DNA of 56,609 nt, from contig NZ_JANJZT010000018.1 of NCBI RefSeq assembly GCF_024622975.1, positions 1 through 56,609 on the forward strand, read 5' to 3'. Source of the stretch: Blautia caecimuris (GTDB lineage: Bacteria; Bacillota; Clostridia; Lachnospirales; Lachnospiraceae). Positions 13,814-25,618 of this stretch are shown here, piece by piece; position 1 is the stretch's first letter; every line of letters starts with the position of its first letter. The position numbers and the translations under genes are program-made. Under the pieces are notes generated by a model, which was given only the letters and a program-made list of their open reading frames with translations, was not told where the DNA came from and searched no databases.

Positions 13814-14645
13814 AAAAGTGCTTCGGACTTTTCAGTATATATTTTTAAGTATTTGTGCTTTTGTTTCGATTTTTCCGTTTTTCTGGATGATTATTGCGGC
13901 AACAAATAAATCTGTAGATGTAACAAAGGGAACTCTGATGCCGGGCAGCTATTTTATGGAGAATTTAAAGGCAGTCCTCAGTTCAGACCTGCAGTATACC
14001 ACTGCGTTTAAAAATTCTCTTATAATCTCTGTAGTGACTACAATTCTGGCTATGATCGTTTCTTCAGCAGCAGGATATGCTTTTGTTATTTACAGATCAA
14101 AAAGCAGAGAGCGTGTGTTTAACATTATTCTTTTATCCATGATGGTTCCTTTTGCTGCGCTGATGGTTCCTCTGTTCCGTTTGTTCAGCAAGTTTAACAG
14201 TGTCCCGCTGTTAAAAACCATTGCGCTGAATACTCCGGGGGCTGTTATTGTAATCGGAATCTCCACGGCATTTCTGATTTTCTTTTTCAGACAGAATACA
14301 GAAAGCTTTCCCAAGGAACTGATCGAGGCAGCCAGAATCGACGGTGTGGGAGAGCTTGGGATCTTTTTTAAGATCTTTATGCCGACTATGAAATCTACCT
14401 ATGCTGCGGCAATTATCGTAACCTTTATGAACAGCTGGAACAATTATCTGTGGCCGCTGATCGCTCTGCAGTCTCCGGAGAGAAGGACCCTGCCTCTTGT
14501 TATTTCTGCAATGGGCTCCTCTTATACGCCGGATTATGGTATGATGATGACAGCAGTTGTGCTGGCTACTGTTCCTACCGCTTTGATCTTTTTCCTGATG
14601 CAGAAGCAGTTTGTGGCAGGCATGACCGGTTCCGTAAAAGGATGA
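13806..14645 (+). CDS. carbohydrate ABC transporter permease (MsmG/UgpE type)
   Basis: A 279-aa six-helix permease, partner of the preceding gene. It carries the EAA loop IEAARIDGVGELGIFFKIFMPTMK and the usual conserved NSWNNYLWPLIAL segment. Translational coupling with the first permease (8-bp overlap) and 30-bp spacing to the beta-galactosidase gene indicate one operon. Together with the binding protein it forms a CUT1-type importer lacking only its ATPase. Confidence 0.92.
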   Translation: MTKKVLRTFQYIFLSICAFVSIFPFFWMIIAATNKSVDVTKGTLMPGSYFMENLKAVLSSDLQYTTAFKNSLIISVVTTILAMIVSSAAGYAFVIYRSKSRERVFNIILLSMMVPFAALMVPLFRLFSKFNSVPLLKTIALNTPGAVIVIGISTAFLIFFFRQNTESFPKELIEAARIDGVGELGIFFKIFMPTMKSTYAAAIIVTFMNSWNNYLWPLIALQSPERRTLPLVISAMGSSYTPDYGMMMTAVVLATVPTALIFFLMQKQFVAGMTGSVKG

Positions 14646-14648
14646 TAA

Positions 14649-17705
<3,057 letters not shown>

Positions 17706-17732
17706 AATAAAAAAAGATTTGTAAATGATTTA

Positions 17733-17792
17733 AAAGAAAGGAAGCGTCAGTGTACGGGATTTGTATCCTGTTCGCTGACGCTGTGATGCATT
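17733..17792 (+). promoter_or_regulatory. 14-bp hairpin between a Shine-Dalgarno sequence and the regulator start codon
   Basis: AAAGAAAGGAAG (17733-17742) is followed at once by GCGTCAG (17744-17750) pairing with CTGACGC (17775-17781), and inside it ACGGGAT pairs with ATCCTGT. The ATG of the response-regulator gene is 12 nt after the hairpin and has no ribosome site of its own. Folding would bring the purine-rich site to normal distance from the AUG. There is no T run after the hairpin, so it is not an ordinary terminator. Confidence 0.5.
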
Positions 17793-19346
17793 ATGAGCAG
17801 ATATTGCAGGGTTCTGGTGATCGATGATGAGTTTATCACCCGCCAGGGAATTAAACATATGCTTTTGTGGGAGCAGGAAGGTTTTCAGATTGTAGGGGAA
17901 GCATCCAATGGACAGGAAGGTCTGGAAATGATTGAAAAATATCAGCCGGAAATTGTACTGGCCGATATTGTGATGCCTGTTCTCAATGGAATTGATTTTT
18001 CGCTGATTCTGCAGGAGAAATATCCGGATATTAAACTGATTATCCTGAGCAGTTACGATAATTTTGAATATGTTCGTACAACCCTTCTTAACGGAGCAGT
18101 GGATTATGTTTTAAAGCCTACGCTGAATCCGGAGATACTGCTTCGCGCTCTGAAAAAAGCTGCCCGGGGTATTCCGGGTTTTCAGCTGGACCGGAAGGAA
18201 AAAATAGATGTCAGTACCCAATTGGAGAGATATCTTACAGGATATTCAGAGACGCTGGAAGAGGAAGGTCTGAAAAACTGCTTTCCGTATCTGAACTGCC
18301 GGATTCTTGCAGCAGATATGAAAAAAGCATGTAAAAATAACCGCCGTCAGATGGAACAGCTTCAGGAAATGATTCAGGACAGGCTGAAAAAGGACGGATT
18401 TGACACATATCAGGCTCTGTGGTTGGAGCAGGAAACTCTGTGTTACATTATAAATTATAAGAAAAAGGCAGAGGAGGAGCTTCTTTTAAGTATTGAGAGC
18501 AGCGCCCGGAGAGCCGGACAGATTGCAGAAAAGATTTTGTTTGTAGTAAGCAGACCTTTTACAGATTTCACTTATATAAAAGACATCTATGAAAAAGGAG
18601 TAAAGCCCTGTCTGCAGCAGAAATTTTATTTTAATGATAAGGCGCTGATCAGGGAAGAAGAATATACGGCAGTGGAGGTTCAGCGTTTTCATTATGAAAA
18701 ATATACAGAACTTCTGAAGCAGAAGCAGTACAGTCAGGCTCTGGAGCTTTTTCAGAAATATATCTGGTATTTGGCAGAAAGTAAATATGATGAGTATCTA
18801 AGCAAAAATCTTCTTAAAAATCTTTTGTATAATTTTTTAATGGAAATTGAAAAGTACGGTGTGGAAAGCGACAGGCTCCGAGGGGAGTTTTTCCGGAAGA
18901 TCGATCAGTCAGAAAGTGCAGAAGAATATATGGAATACTGTGAAGGGGGGGCATTTGCGCGTTTACGGGAGATTGTGTCCGGGATTGAAAATAATTCAGA
19001 TTCAGACCCTGTTGTTGCTCAGATCAAAGATTACATCAATGAACATTATAATGAAAAACTTGATCTGACAGATATCGCCCAGGAATTCGGGTTTAATTAT
19101 CATTATATTTCTTCGTATTTTAATCAGCATATTTCAGAAGGGTTCAGCGGATATCTGAATACGGTGCGGATTGAAAAATCCTGCGATCTTTTGGCTGAAA
19201 CAAAAATGTCTATTTCAGATATCAGTGCAGCGGTGGGATATTCCGATCACGGGTACTTCTGCAGGATATTCCGGAAGCTGATGGGGCAGACGCCAAGTCA
19301 GTACCGGCACAGGAAAAACTCAGGTGGTCAGCGAAATGAAAAATAA
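17793..19346 (+). CDS. AraC-type response regulator (YesN-like)
   Basis: A 517-aa regulator: receiver domain (1-120) with acidic pair D11/D12, phosphoacceptor D58 (IVLADIVMP) and K108 (YVLKP); a long middle region (about 130-400); and two AraC-type helix-turn-helix motifs at the C-terminus (about 405-505; LTDIAQEFGFNYHYISSYFN, then ISDISAAVGYSDHGYFCRIF). It overlaps the kinase gene by 11 bp. Such pairs usually activate the adjacent sugar transport operon on sensing the extracellular sugar, so the binding-protein promoter upstream of 11372 is the likely target. Confidence 0.9.
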   Translation: MSRYCRVLVIDDEFITRQGIKHMLLWEQEGFQIVGEASNGQEGLEMIEKYQPEIVLADIVMPVLNGIDFSLILQEKYPDIKLIILSSYDNFEYVRTTLLNGAVDYVLKPTLNPEILLRALKKAARGIPGFQLDRKEKIDVSTQLERYLTGYSETLEEEGLKNCFPYLNCRILAADMKKACKNNRRQMEQLQEMIQDRLKKDGFDTYQALWLEQETLCYIINYKKKAEEELLLSIESSARRAGQIAEKILFVVSRPFTDFTYIKDIYEKGVKPCLQQKFYFNDKALIREEEYTAVEVQRFHYEKYTELLKQKQYSQALELFQKYIWYLAESKYDEYLSKNLLKNLLYNFLMEIEKYGVESDRLRGEFFRKIDQSESAEEYMEYCEGGAFARLREIVSGIENNSDSDPVVAQIKDYINEHYNEKLDLTDIAQEFGFNYHYISSYFNQHISEGFSGYLNTVRIEKSCDLLAETKMSISDISAAVGYSDHGYFCRIFRKLMGQTPSQYRHRKNSGGQRNEK

Positions 19347-21099
19347 ATGTAATACACTTTTTTTTAAGATTATTATTGTGGTGCTGGGGGCGATTTTATG
19401 TCTGGCAGGGGCATTAAGCGTGCTGAATATAAAGACCTCCCAGGATGTTTTTGTAGAGAATTTTGTGGAATCTCAGCAGAAAATATTCAGACAGATTGAT
19501 GAAAATATTTATGAGCTTTTTCAGAATGTAACTGCGGCTACCTCCGTCATCTGCGGAAGCTCTTCCGTACGGGAGTATCTGGGCAGGGAAAAGTGGGAGG
19601 CGGCAGAGGAATTCCGGAATATTCTGGATGTGAAAAAAATTCTTCAGCAGCAGCCTCTTGCGAAATACAGCGATATGAGTCTGATTTTAGTTGGAAACAA
19701 TGGAAAAACATATAATTATAACAGTACCTCACGTCTGATTCTTTCAGGGGAAGAACTGTTGGAAACAGAGATTATCCAGCAGGCATATGAAACGCCTAAA
19801 AAGCTGATCTGCCGATATAAAAGCGGCGGATATACAGACGTAATGAAAAGCTATCCTGTTATTATGATGGCAAAGGCAATCACCAATAATGGAGGAAAAA
19901 CCATAGATGGGGTGATTCTTCTTACAATTAAAGAGAAGGATTTCCGGAATAATTATGAGGTATTTACTACAAGTTCCAATGATATACTGATTTTTAATCA
20001 GGATAATGAAATTATCTCTTCCAACTATACAGAATATCTGACCTCATCCAGTGAAATAGAAAAGGTCTGGGACGCACTTGAGGAGATGCAGGATAAAAAA
20101 AGTTCTATGATCACCAGACAGGAAAATGGGCAGAGAACCGTTTATCTGAAGCAGAATTTTCATAATACGGATTATAAAGCAATGGGAGTAATTCACCCGG
20201 ATCAGGCCTTTGAAAGTGTATATGATTTCCGATATATTATAGAAGTAACAGCTGCTATTACAGCTGCAGCTATTCTGATTATTTTTATATTGGTAAGGCA
20301 GCAGACCAAGCCTCTCTCCAAGCTGATAGAGAATATGCGGAAGGTGCAGGACGGAAGACTGGATAAACTGGTAAAGGTGGAGGGAACTCAGGAGATCCGG
20401 GAGCTTTCCGCTACTTATAATGACATGCTGGGAGAACTGGATAATTATATTCAGAAACTGATGCAGGTGGAAAAATCCAAACGTGAGGCAGAAATCCATT
20501 CTCTGCAGATGCAGATCAATCCTCACTATATTTATAATACTCTGGCAAGTGTCAAGTGGCTGATCTGGCAGGGGGATAAAGAAAAATCCGTTCAGGTGAT
20601 AGATGCATTTATACAGCTTCTGCGGAATACCATCAGCAACAAAAATGAATTTATTACCCTGAAGGAAGAAATTGAAAATCTGAAAAATTACGTGCTGATC
20701 AATCAGATACGGTATGGAAATCAGGTGAACGTAGATTTTTATGTAACACCGGACTGTGAGGAACAGAAAGTTCCCAAGCTGATCCTGCAGCCCTTTGTGG
20801 AAAACGCATTTTTTCATGCTTTTCCTCAGGGCGAAAAAGGAACTATCTCTATTTTTGTACGCCAGAGCGATGGACTTCTGAGGGTGGAGATTGAGGATAA
20901 CGGGATCGGAATGAGCAGTGAAACTTTAAGGGATTTATTGAACAAAAAGAATGCCTCCAGGGAACATTTTACCGGGATCGGCGTCAATAATGTGGACGAC
21001 CGCATGAAACTTATTTATGGTGAAAACTATGGGATTCTGATAGAAAGCCAGGAAGGCAGAGGCACAAAGATTACAGTATGCTTTCCGCTGAATAAGTAA
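19336..21099 (+). CDS. sensor histidine kinase (YesM-like)
   Basis: A 587-aa membrane kinase with an N-terminal membrane segment (about 5-30), an extracellular sensor domain to about residue 295, a second membrane segment (ITAAAILIIFILVRQQ), a HAMP linker, the His_kinase domain with phosphoacceptor His397 (MQINPHYIYNTLAS), and an HATPase domain (FVENAFFHAF; DNGIGM). The ATG at 19336 has AGGTGG at proper distance; the GTG at 19324 has none. It partners the overlapping response regulator gene. Confidence 0.9.
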   Translation: MKNKCNTLFFKIIIVVLGAILCLAGALSVLNIKTSQDVFVENFVESQQKIFRQIDENIYELFQNVTAATSVICGSSSVREYLGREKWEAAEEFRNILDVKKILQQQPLAKYSDMSLILVGNNGKTYNYNSTSRLILSGEELLETEIIQQAYETPKKLICRYKSGGYTDVMKSYPVIMMAKAITNNGGKTIDGVILLTIKEKDFRNNYEVFTTSSNDILIFNQDNEIISSNYTEYLTSSSEIEKVWDALEEMQDKKSSMITRQENGQRTVYLKQNFHNTDYKAMGVIHPDQAFESVYDFRYIIEVTAAITAAAILIIFILVRQQTKPLSKLIENMRKVQDGRLDKLVKVEGTQEIRELSATYNDMLGELDNYIQKLMQVEKSKREAEIHSLQMQINPHYIYNTLASVKWLIWQGDKEKSVQVIDAFIQLLRNTISNKNEFITLKEEIENLKNYVLINQIRYGNQVNVDFYVTPDCEEQKVPKLILQPFVENAFFHAFPQGEKGTISIFVRQSDGLLRVEIEDNGIGMSSETLRDLLNKKNASREHFTGIGVNNVDDRMKLIYGENYGILIESQEGRGTKITVCFPLNK

Positions 21100-21104
21100 A
21101 GCTT

Positions 21105-21152
21105 ATCTCCTTCTTCAGGGCAGAAATGTTCTGTGGAGGGAGATTTTGTATT
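21105..21152 (+). terminator. terminator at the end of the carbohydrate/two-component operon
   Basis: ATCTCC (21105-21110) pairs with GGAGAT (21139-21144), and within it CAGAA pairs with TTCTG. It is followed by TTTGTATTTT. It begins 5 bp after the kinase stop. Confidence 0.65.
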
Positions 21153-21176
21153 TTACAAAATATTATTGAGAATTTC

Positions 21177-21207
21177 TTGACTTTGCACCAGGTTCAGGGT
21201 TTATAAT
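21177..21207 (+). promoter_or_regulatory. MerR-type promoter with 19-bp spacer
   Basis: TTGACT (21177-21182) and TATAAT (21202-21207) are 19 bp apart, the overlong spacing that MerR activators correct by twisting DNA. The spacer contains a partial dyad (GCACC/GGTTC). It lies 57 bp before a merR-family gene, so autoregulation is likely. Confidence 0.7.
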
Positions 21208-21264
21208 TTCCACAATTTCAGGAGAAAGGTCTCCGTAAAACAGATTAAGAGGGAGGAAGATATA

Positions 21265-21927
21265 ATGAAAATCAGTGAGGCTGCAAAACTGACAGGTATG
21301 AATGTGAGTAGTATCCGTTTTTATGAACGAAAGGGACTTCTGCTTCCTGAGAGGGAAAGCGGAAGTAAATATCGGGATTATACAGAAGCAGATGTGCAGA
21401 GAATAAAACAGATTTTTCTGTATCGGAAGATAGGAATTTCAGTGGAAACCATTGAACTTCTTTTAAAAGGAAAGGCGAATCTGCGAGAGGTTTTAGCAGA
21501 ACAGAAAAGATTGCTGGAAGAGCAGATTACTGAACTGAAAGGCGCATCAGAGCTCTGTAAGCTGGTAATGAAAGAGACAGAAATCCCAGAGAATGAGAAA
21601 CTGGAAGAGTATCTTAATTATGTTTATCAGGAAGAGAAAAAAGGCGGAAGATTTGCAGAGGTACGGGAGCTTCTGGAAGATCTCGGAGATTATTCAGCCA
21701 CAGCAGGAGTGTGGGGGATTTCCTTTATGGGTATGGGCATGAGAAAGTGGCTTGTGGGAGCAGGCGCTGTGGGAGTTTTGCTTTTTATGATTGTTGTTTT
21801 TGGCATACGTGTATGGGATGCTATACAGAATATGAACGCACCTTCCATTGGTGCGGCAGTGATATGGGGAATGCTGGCGGTTGCTTATGGAACAGGATTT
21901 TTAAACTATCTGAAGAGCAGGAATTAA
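21265..21927 (+). CDS. MerR-family regulator with membrane segments
   Basis: A 220-aa protein with the MerR winged helix (residues 1-70; MKISEAAKLTGMNVSSIRFY, then YRDYTEADVQRI), the dimerisation coiled coil (about 80-115), and two hydrophobic segments near the C-terminus (about 165-185 and 195-212). Membrane-attached MerR proteins of this type occur in Firmicutes. Its ligand is unknown and no metal-binding Cys cluster is visible. The 19-bp-spaced promoter just upstream suggests it controls itself. Confidence 0.82.
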   Translation: MKISEAAKLTGMNVSSIRFYERKGLLLPERESGSKYRDYTEADVQRIKQIFLYRKIGISVETIELLLKGKANLREVLAEQKRLLEEQITELKGASELCKLVMKETEIPENEKLEEYLNYVYQEEKKGGRFAEVRELLEDLGDYSATAGVWGISFMGMGMRKWLVGAGAVGVLLFMIVVFGIRVWDAIQNMNAPSIGAAVIWGMLAVAYGTGFLNYLKSRN

Positions 21928-22330
21928 TTTTCAACTGCTCTGCTCAAGCTTTGTTTCCAGTGAATTTAACAGTCCAGCATAAAACACTGATGTGGATGGA
22001 GATGTTGTTGATTTTATAATTTACCTATACTTATATATAAAAGTGCAAAAATTGCATCTTATATTGACAATAGTGTAATTTTTAGACGGGCCCCCTGCCT
22101 TCGAACAGGAGAAATTTTCCTGGTGATGCTGATCAGACTGCGTTTGCGGAAGCACGCAGTTGATGATTCCATGAGGATTACCTTTTTCTGGTGTGCTTTA
22201 TTCTAAAATACAGCAGGAATGCGTATTACGGTCACGGATAAAACCAAAACTTTCTGCATGGCTCTCTGGTTTCTTGGACAGACTAAGAAAATATGATGAA
22301 AAAAATTTACCAAGAGATCGGAGGAATTGG
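21928..22330 (+). promoter_or_regulatory. 403-bp leader region with alternative hairpins before the oxidoreductase gene
   Basis: Non-coding. The core at 22086-22160 contains CCTG (22094), CAGGA (22106) and TCCTG (22118), so the central word can pair with either neighbour in mutually exclusive stems. A firm hairpin CTGCGT (22138-22143)/ACGCAG (22154-22159) follows. TATAAT occurs at 22015 without a convincing -35, and TTGACA occurs at 22064 without a convincing -10. This could be a regulated leader; I recognise no known riboswitch. Confidence 0.3.
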
Positions 22331-23638
22331 ATGAGGCAGTCAATCTGGGAAAGGGATGTGGAATTTCCCTCTTTTCCGAAGCTTGAGGGAGATATAAAGA
22401 CGGATGTGCTGGTTATTGGCGGCGGTCTGTGCGGAGTACTTTGCGCCTGGTTCCTGAAGCAGGCAGGAGTGGATTATGTGCTTGTGGAGGGAGATGCTGT
22501 GGGGAGAGGGGTTACCTGTAATACAACGGCAAAGATTACCTCTCAGCACGGGCTGATTTATGAAAAGCTGCTGCGTACACAGGGGAAAGAGAAGGCACTT
22601 CAGTATCTGGACGCCAACCAGTGGGCTCTGGGCAAATACAGGGAGCTGGCAGAGGAAACAGAGTGTGATTTTGAGGAAAAGGATGCCTTTGTTTATACTC
22701 TGACAGACTGGCAGAAAATAGAGCGGGAGGTGCAGGCTTTGGAGACTCTTGGCTTTCCTGCGGAGTTTGTGCAGGAGGTAAATCTGCCTTTTGACACTGA
22801 AGGAGCGGTGAAATTTCCACGCCAGGCACAGTTTCAGCCCAGGAGATTTCTGGCTTATATTTCCAGAGACCTGAATATTTATGAGCATACCTTTATCCAG
22901 GAGCTTGCGCCGGGATGCGCCCGATATGACGGGGGAACAATCACGGCCAGACGGATGATTGCAGCAACACATTTTCCTTTTCTGAATAAGCACGGCGCAT
23001 ATTTTTTGAAATTATATCAGCATCGTTCCTATGTTATGGCACTGAAAAATGTTTCAGATGTAAGGGGAATGTATGTGGATGAGGCGCAGAAGGGCATGTC
23101 CTTCCGCAATTACAAAGATTATCTTCTGGTAGGTGGAGGAAGCCACAGAACTGGAAGAAAAGGGGGAGGTTGGGAAGAGCTTCAGGAGTTTGTACAGGAG
23201 TATTATGGTATCGGCAAGGCAGGTTATTATTGGGCGACCCAGGACTGTATGAGTCTGGATGGCATCCCTTATATTGGAGAATACTCCCCGAACACACCGG
23301 GGCTGTATGTGGCATCCGGTTTTGGAAAATGGGGAATGACTACCTCCATGGCAGCAGCGCATATTCTGACAGAGATGATCTGCGGCCGGGAAACTGGGTG
23401 GGAGGCAGTTTTTGATCCATCGCGAAGTATATGGAAACCGCAGCTGTTTGTAAATACACTGGAAGCTCTGGCAGGGCTTCTCACTCCTACTATGAAGCGC
23501 TGTCCCCATATGGGCTGTGCGCTGAAGTGGAATCCTCAGGAGCACACATGGGACTGCTCCTGCCACGGATCCCGGTTTGAAGAGGATGGAAAGCTGATCA
23601 ACAATCCGGCTGCCGGAGATGCAAATGTGGCGAAATAG
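22331..23638 (+). CDS. FAD-dependent oxidoreductase with C-terminal Rieske [2Fe-2S] domain
   Basis: A 435-aa DAO-type flavoprotein with the FAD-binding GGGLCGVLCAWFL motif near residue 26 and a long substrate domain (to about 370). The C-terminal Rieske cluster-binding set CPHMGC...CSCHGSRF follows (about 389-415). The domain order matches proteins annotated 'FAD-dependent oxidoreductase, Rieske-like'. The ATG at 22331 has GGAGG seven bases upstream; a longer reading from GTG 22193 lacks one. Substrate unknown; the Rieske centre suggests electron transfer to or from the flavin. An iron-sulfur redox enzyme in an anaerobe could serve stress defence, but that is conjecture. Confidence 0.85.
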   Translation: MRQSIWERDVEFPSFPKLEGDIKTDVLVIGGGLCGVLCAWFLKQAGVDYVLVEGDAVGRGVTCNTTAKITSQHGLIYEKLLRTQGKEKALQYLDANQWALGKYRELAEETECDFEEKDAFVYTLTDWQKIEREVQALETLGFPAEFVQEVNLPFDTEGAVKFPRQAQFQPRRFLAYISRDLNIYEHTFIQELAPGCARYDGGTITARRMIAATHFPFLNKHGAYFLKLYQHRSYVMALKNVSDVRGMYVDEAQKGMSFRNYKDYLLVGGGSHRTGRKGGGWEELQEFVQEYYGIGKAGYYWATQDCMSLDGIPYIGEYSPNTPGLYVASGFGKWGMTTSMAAAHILTEMICGRETGWEAVFDPSRSIWKPQLFVNTLEALAGLLTPTMKRCPHMGCALKWNPQEHTWDCSCHGSRFEEDGKLINNPAAGDANVAK

Positions 23639-23811
23639 ACTGGTTTTGTACAAGCGCATTTCAGAGGGATTTACCAATTATCTAAAAAGCAGGGAAAGAT
23701 AAAGGGCCCCCTTATGTGAAAACATTCTCCCTTGCATTTATCGGACTTGCAGTTTATAGTGAAATTATAACTGACAGTCAGGTTTCGCAGCGGAAAAGGG
23801 GAGGAATGTCT

Positions 23812-24072
23812 ATGCTCACATTATTAAATTCCGAAAGTCTGTGGATCGGAACAGACATGAAATTATTTAACAAATTGCGTGAACAGCTGGAACAGGTCGG
23901 AATCACCTACAAACATAAGGTGAAAAACCGCATGGGCCAGTGGGCAGAGGCAGGGACCATGCGCGGCAGGACAGGAAGCGCCGGCATTCCTGCAGACGAG
24001 ACATATGAATATGAAATTCTGGTTCACAAAAATGAACTGGAACATGCGAAAAAAATTACAGGGCTGATGTGA
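23812..24072 (+). CDS. small conserved protein of unknown function
   Basis: An 86-aa protein starting MLTLLNSESLWIGTDMKLFN and ending in YEYEILVHKNELEHAKKIT. The pattern (short beta strand, helix FNKLREQLEQVG, beta strands, helix) suggests a small alpha/beta fold like the DUF2007 'putative signal transducing' proteins, but the resemblance is only general. The ATG at 23812 is seven bases from GGGGAGG; the ATG at 23806 is too close to it. It stands alone between the oxidoreductase and an ECF sigma gene. Confidence 0.65.
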   Translation: MLTLLNSESLWIGTDMKLFNKLREQLEQVGITYKHKVKNRMGQWAEAGTMRGRTGSAGIPADETYEYEILVHKNELEHAKKITGLM

Positions 24073-24105
24073 TCATCGGCTCTTTCTTTATAAATAAAAA
24101 TTTGA

Positions 24106-24133
24106 TGAAATAGGTAAGTTCTGTTTTTCGTCT
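24106..24133 (+). promoter_or_regulatory. ECF-type promoter upstream of the sigma gene
   Basis: TGAAAT (24106-24111), 17 bp, CGTCT (24129-24133) matches the TGAAAC-N16-CGTC type recognised by many ECF sigma factors. Being 37 bp from the ECF gene at 24170, it suggests autoregulation. Confidence 0.6.
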
Positions 24134-24169
24134 AATGTATATAAGAAAACAGAGAGGAGAGCAGTAAAA

Positions 24170-24679
24170 ATGGAAGAACTGGTAAGAAAGGCCAAAAGGG
24201 GAGATTCTTCTGCTTTTGCAGAGCTGGTTAGGCTGTGTACACAGAGCATGTACCGAGTGGCCTGGACGTATCTGGGCAATGATGAGGATGCTGCGGACGC
24301 CATTTCGGAAACTGTTCTGGTGTGTTACGAAAAGATTGAAACCCTGAAAAAAGACGCTTATTTTAAAACCTGGATGATACGGATCCTGATTAACCAGTGT
24401 AAGGATATTTTAAAACACAGAAGCAGGATACAGTCAAAGGCAGAAATGCAGGAATCTGCTTTTGAGGACAGCGGGTACATAGACTGTGAATGGAAAGAGG
24501 TTCTTTCCTGCCTGGATGAAAAATACCGGATCATTCTTCTTTTGTATTACACAAGAGAAATGGATACAAGAGAAATCGCGGAGCTTCTGGATATCAGCCG
24601 CAATACGGTGATTACCAGACTTGCCAGAGGCAGGAAGTTGCTGAAACGGGAGCTGGAAGGAGGAAAAATCTATGGATAA
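24170..24679 (+). CDS. ECF-type RNA polymerase sigma factor
   Basis: A 169-aa sigma factor with region 2 (about 8-75; DEDAADAISETVLVCYEKI, YFKTWMIRILINQCKD) and region 4 (about 108-160; LDEKYRIILLLYYTREMDTR, then ISRNTVITRLARGRKLLKREL). It overlaps the DUF4179-type anti-sigma gene by 8 bp. The SigV/SigW-like architecture and the promoter with TGAAAT/CGTCT point to an envelope-stress type regulon, which I infer rather than see. Confidence 0.9.
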   Translation: MEELVRKAKRGDSSAFAELVRLCTQSMYRVAWTYLGNDEDAADAISETVLVCYEKIETLKKDAYFKTWMIRILINQCKDILKHRSRIQSKAEMQESAFEDSGYIDCEWKEVLSCLDEKYRIILLLYYTREMDTREIAELLDISRNTVITRLARGRKLLKRELEGGKIYG

Positions 24680-25487
24680 CAAATTATTTGAAATTTTTTC
24701 GGGAAAAACAGAGGTGCCGGAGATCGTTACAGACAGGATAGAGGCAGCCCTTAATAAAATTCAGGAACAGCAGCCGGATTTCGGAAGAGATAAAATTGCT
24801 TCCTTCTCTCTCCAGGGCAGAAGCCGTAAACGCAGACGTGTCCTGATCTTATCCTTTGCCGCTATCCTGATTTTGGGCGTGTCTGTTTTTGCAGCAGAAA
24901 AATATCTGGGGATCACAGATTTCTGGAAGCTGAGAGGACAGGAGCTGCCGGAAAATGTGCAAAGTGATATTAACAAGGAAGTTACTTATAAGGAAACAGG
25001 AGATTCTATGATTAATTTTTCAGTGAAAGAGGTTCTGGTTCAGGGAAACAGTATTCATGTTTCTGCACGGGCAGAGGCGTTGGAACCGGGAAAATACCTT
25101 CTGATTCCACAAGATGCTATGGAAGAAGACTCTGTATATTACCTTGGTAAGGAAGGGGACATGACGATTGGTCAGTATTTAGAGAAGCATAATCTGGAGC
25201 CTGTCAGAATTGGGTTTGGTGTAAAGCATGGAGGAGAGAATACAATTTTTACAAATTCTATGGATTTCGTTCTTACAGAGGATGACTGCATGGAAATCTA
25301 TGTTTCTGCAGAAAGAGAATCCACAGAAAGTGAATTTCCCGAGGAGATCATCTGCATGGGAACTGCGTACTTGGAAGACGCCAAAAGCGCGGCAGATGTA
25401 ATGAAAACAGAGCTTCATGTAACTCTTCCGGAAGAATCAGCACAGGAAACAGATGCTTCTGAAACTCTTCAGATGTATCAGGAATGA
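24672..25487 (+). CDS. DUF4179-type membrane anti-sigma factor
   Basis: A 271-aa protein: a cytoplasmic segment (1-56) ending in a basic stretch (RSRKRRR), one membrane span (about 57-74, VLILSFAAILILGVSVFA), then an extracellular domain of about 195 residues that resembles DUF4179 proteins found beside ECF sigma factors. The overlap with the sigma gene indicates co-translation and a direct pair. No protease site or ligand pocket can be named from sequence. The C-terminal tail is acidic (EESAQETDASETLQMYQE). Confidence 0.75.
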   Translation: MDNKLFEIFSGKTEVPEIVTDRIEAALNKIQEQQPDFGRDKIASFSLQGRSRKRRRVLILSFAAILILGVSVFAAEKYLGITDFWKLRGQELPENVQSDINKEVTYKETGDSMINFSVKEVLVQGNSIHVSARAEALEPGKYLLIPQDAMEEDSVYYLGKEGDMTIGQYLEKHNLEPVRIGFGVKHGGENTIFTNSMDFVLTEDDCMEIYVSAERESTESEFPEEIICMGTAYLEDAKSAADVMKTELHVTLPEESAQETDASETLQMYQE

Positions 25488-25529
25488 GAATAGGGAAGTC
25501 TTTTCTTTTTTACAAAGATTTTACGCAGG

Positions 25530-25563
25530 CAGGATTTTGGTTTTAACTTTCCCTGCCTATAAT
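25530..25563 (+). promoter_or_regulatory. probable promoter and dyad upstream of pstS
   Basis: TATAAT at 25558-25563 abuts a dyad GGCAGG/CCTGCC (about 25528-25533 with 25552-25557). The -35 (TTTTGG) is poor, which fits activator-dependent phosphate control. No clear repeated Pho-box can be defined by eye. Confidence 0.4.
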
Positions 25564-25618
25564 GACACTTGTCAATGAGAAATACAAAACATTATTTATA
25601 AAAAAGAGGAGACTTATC

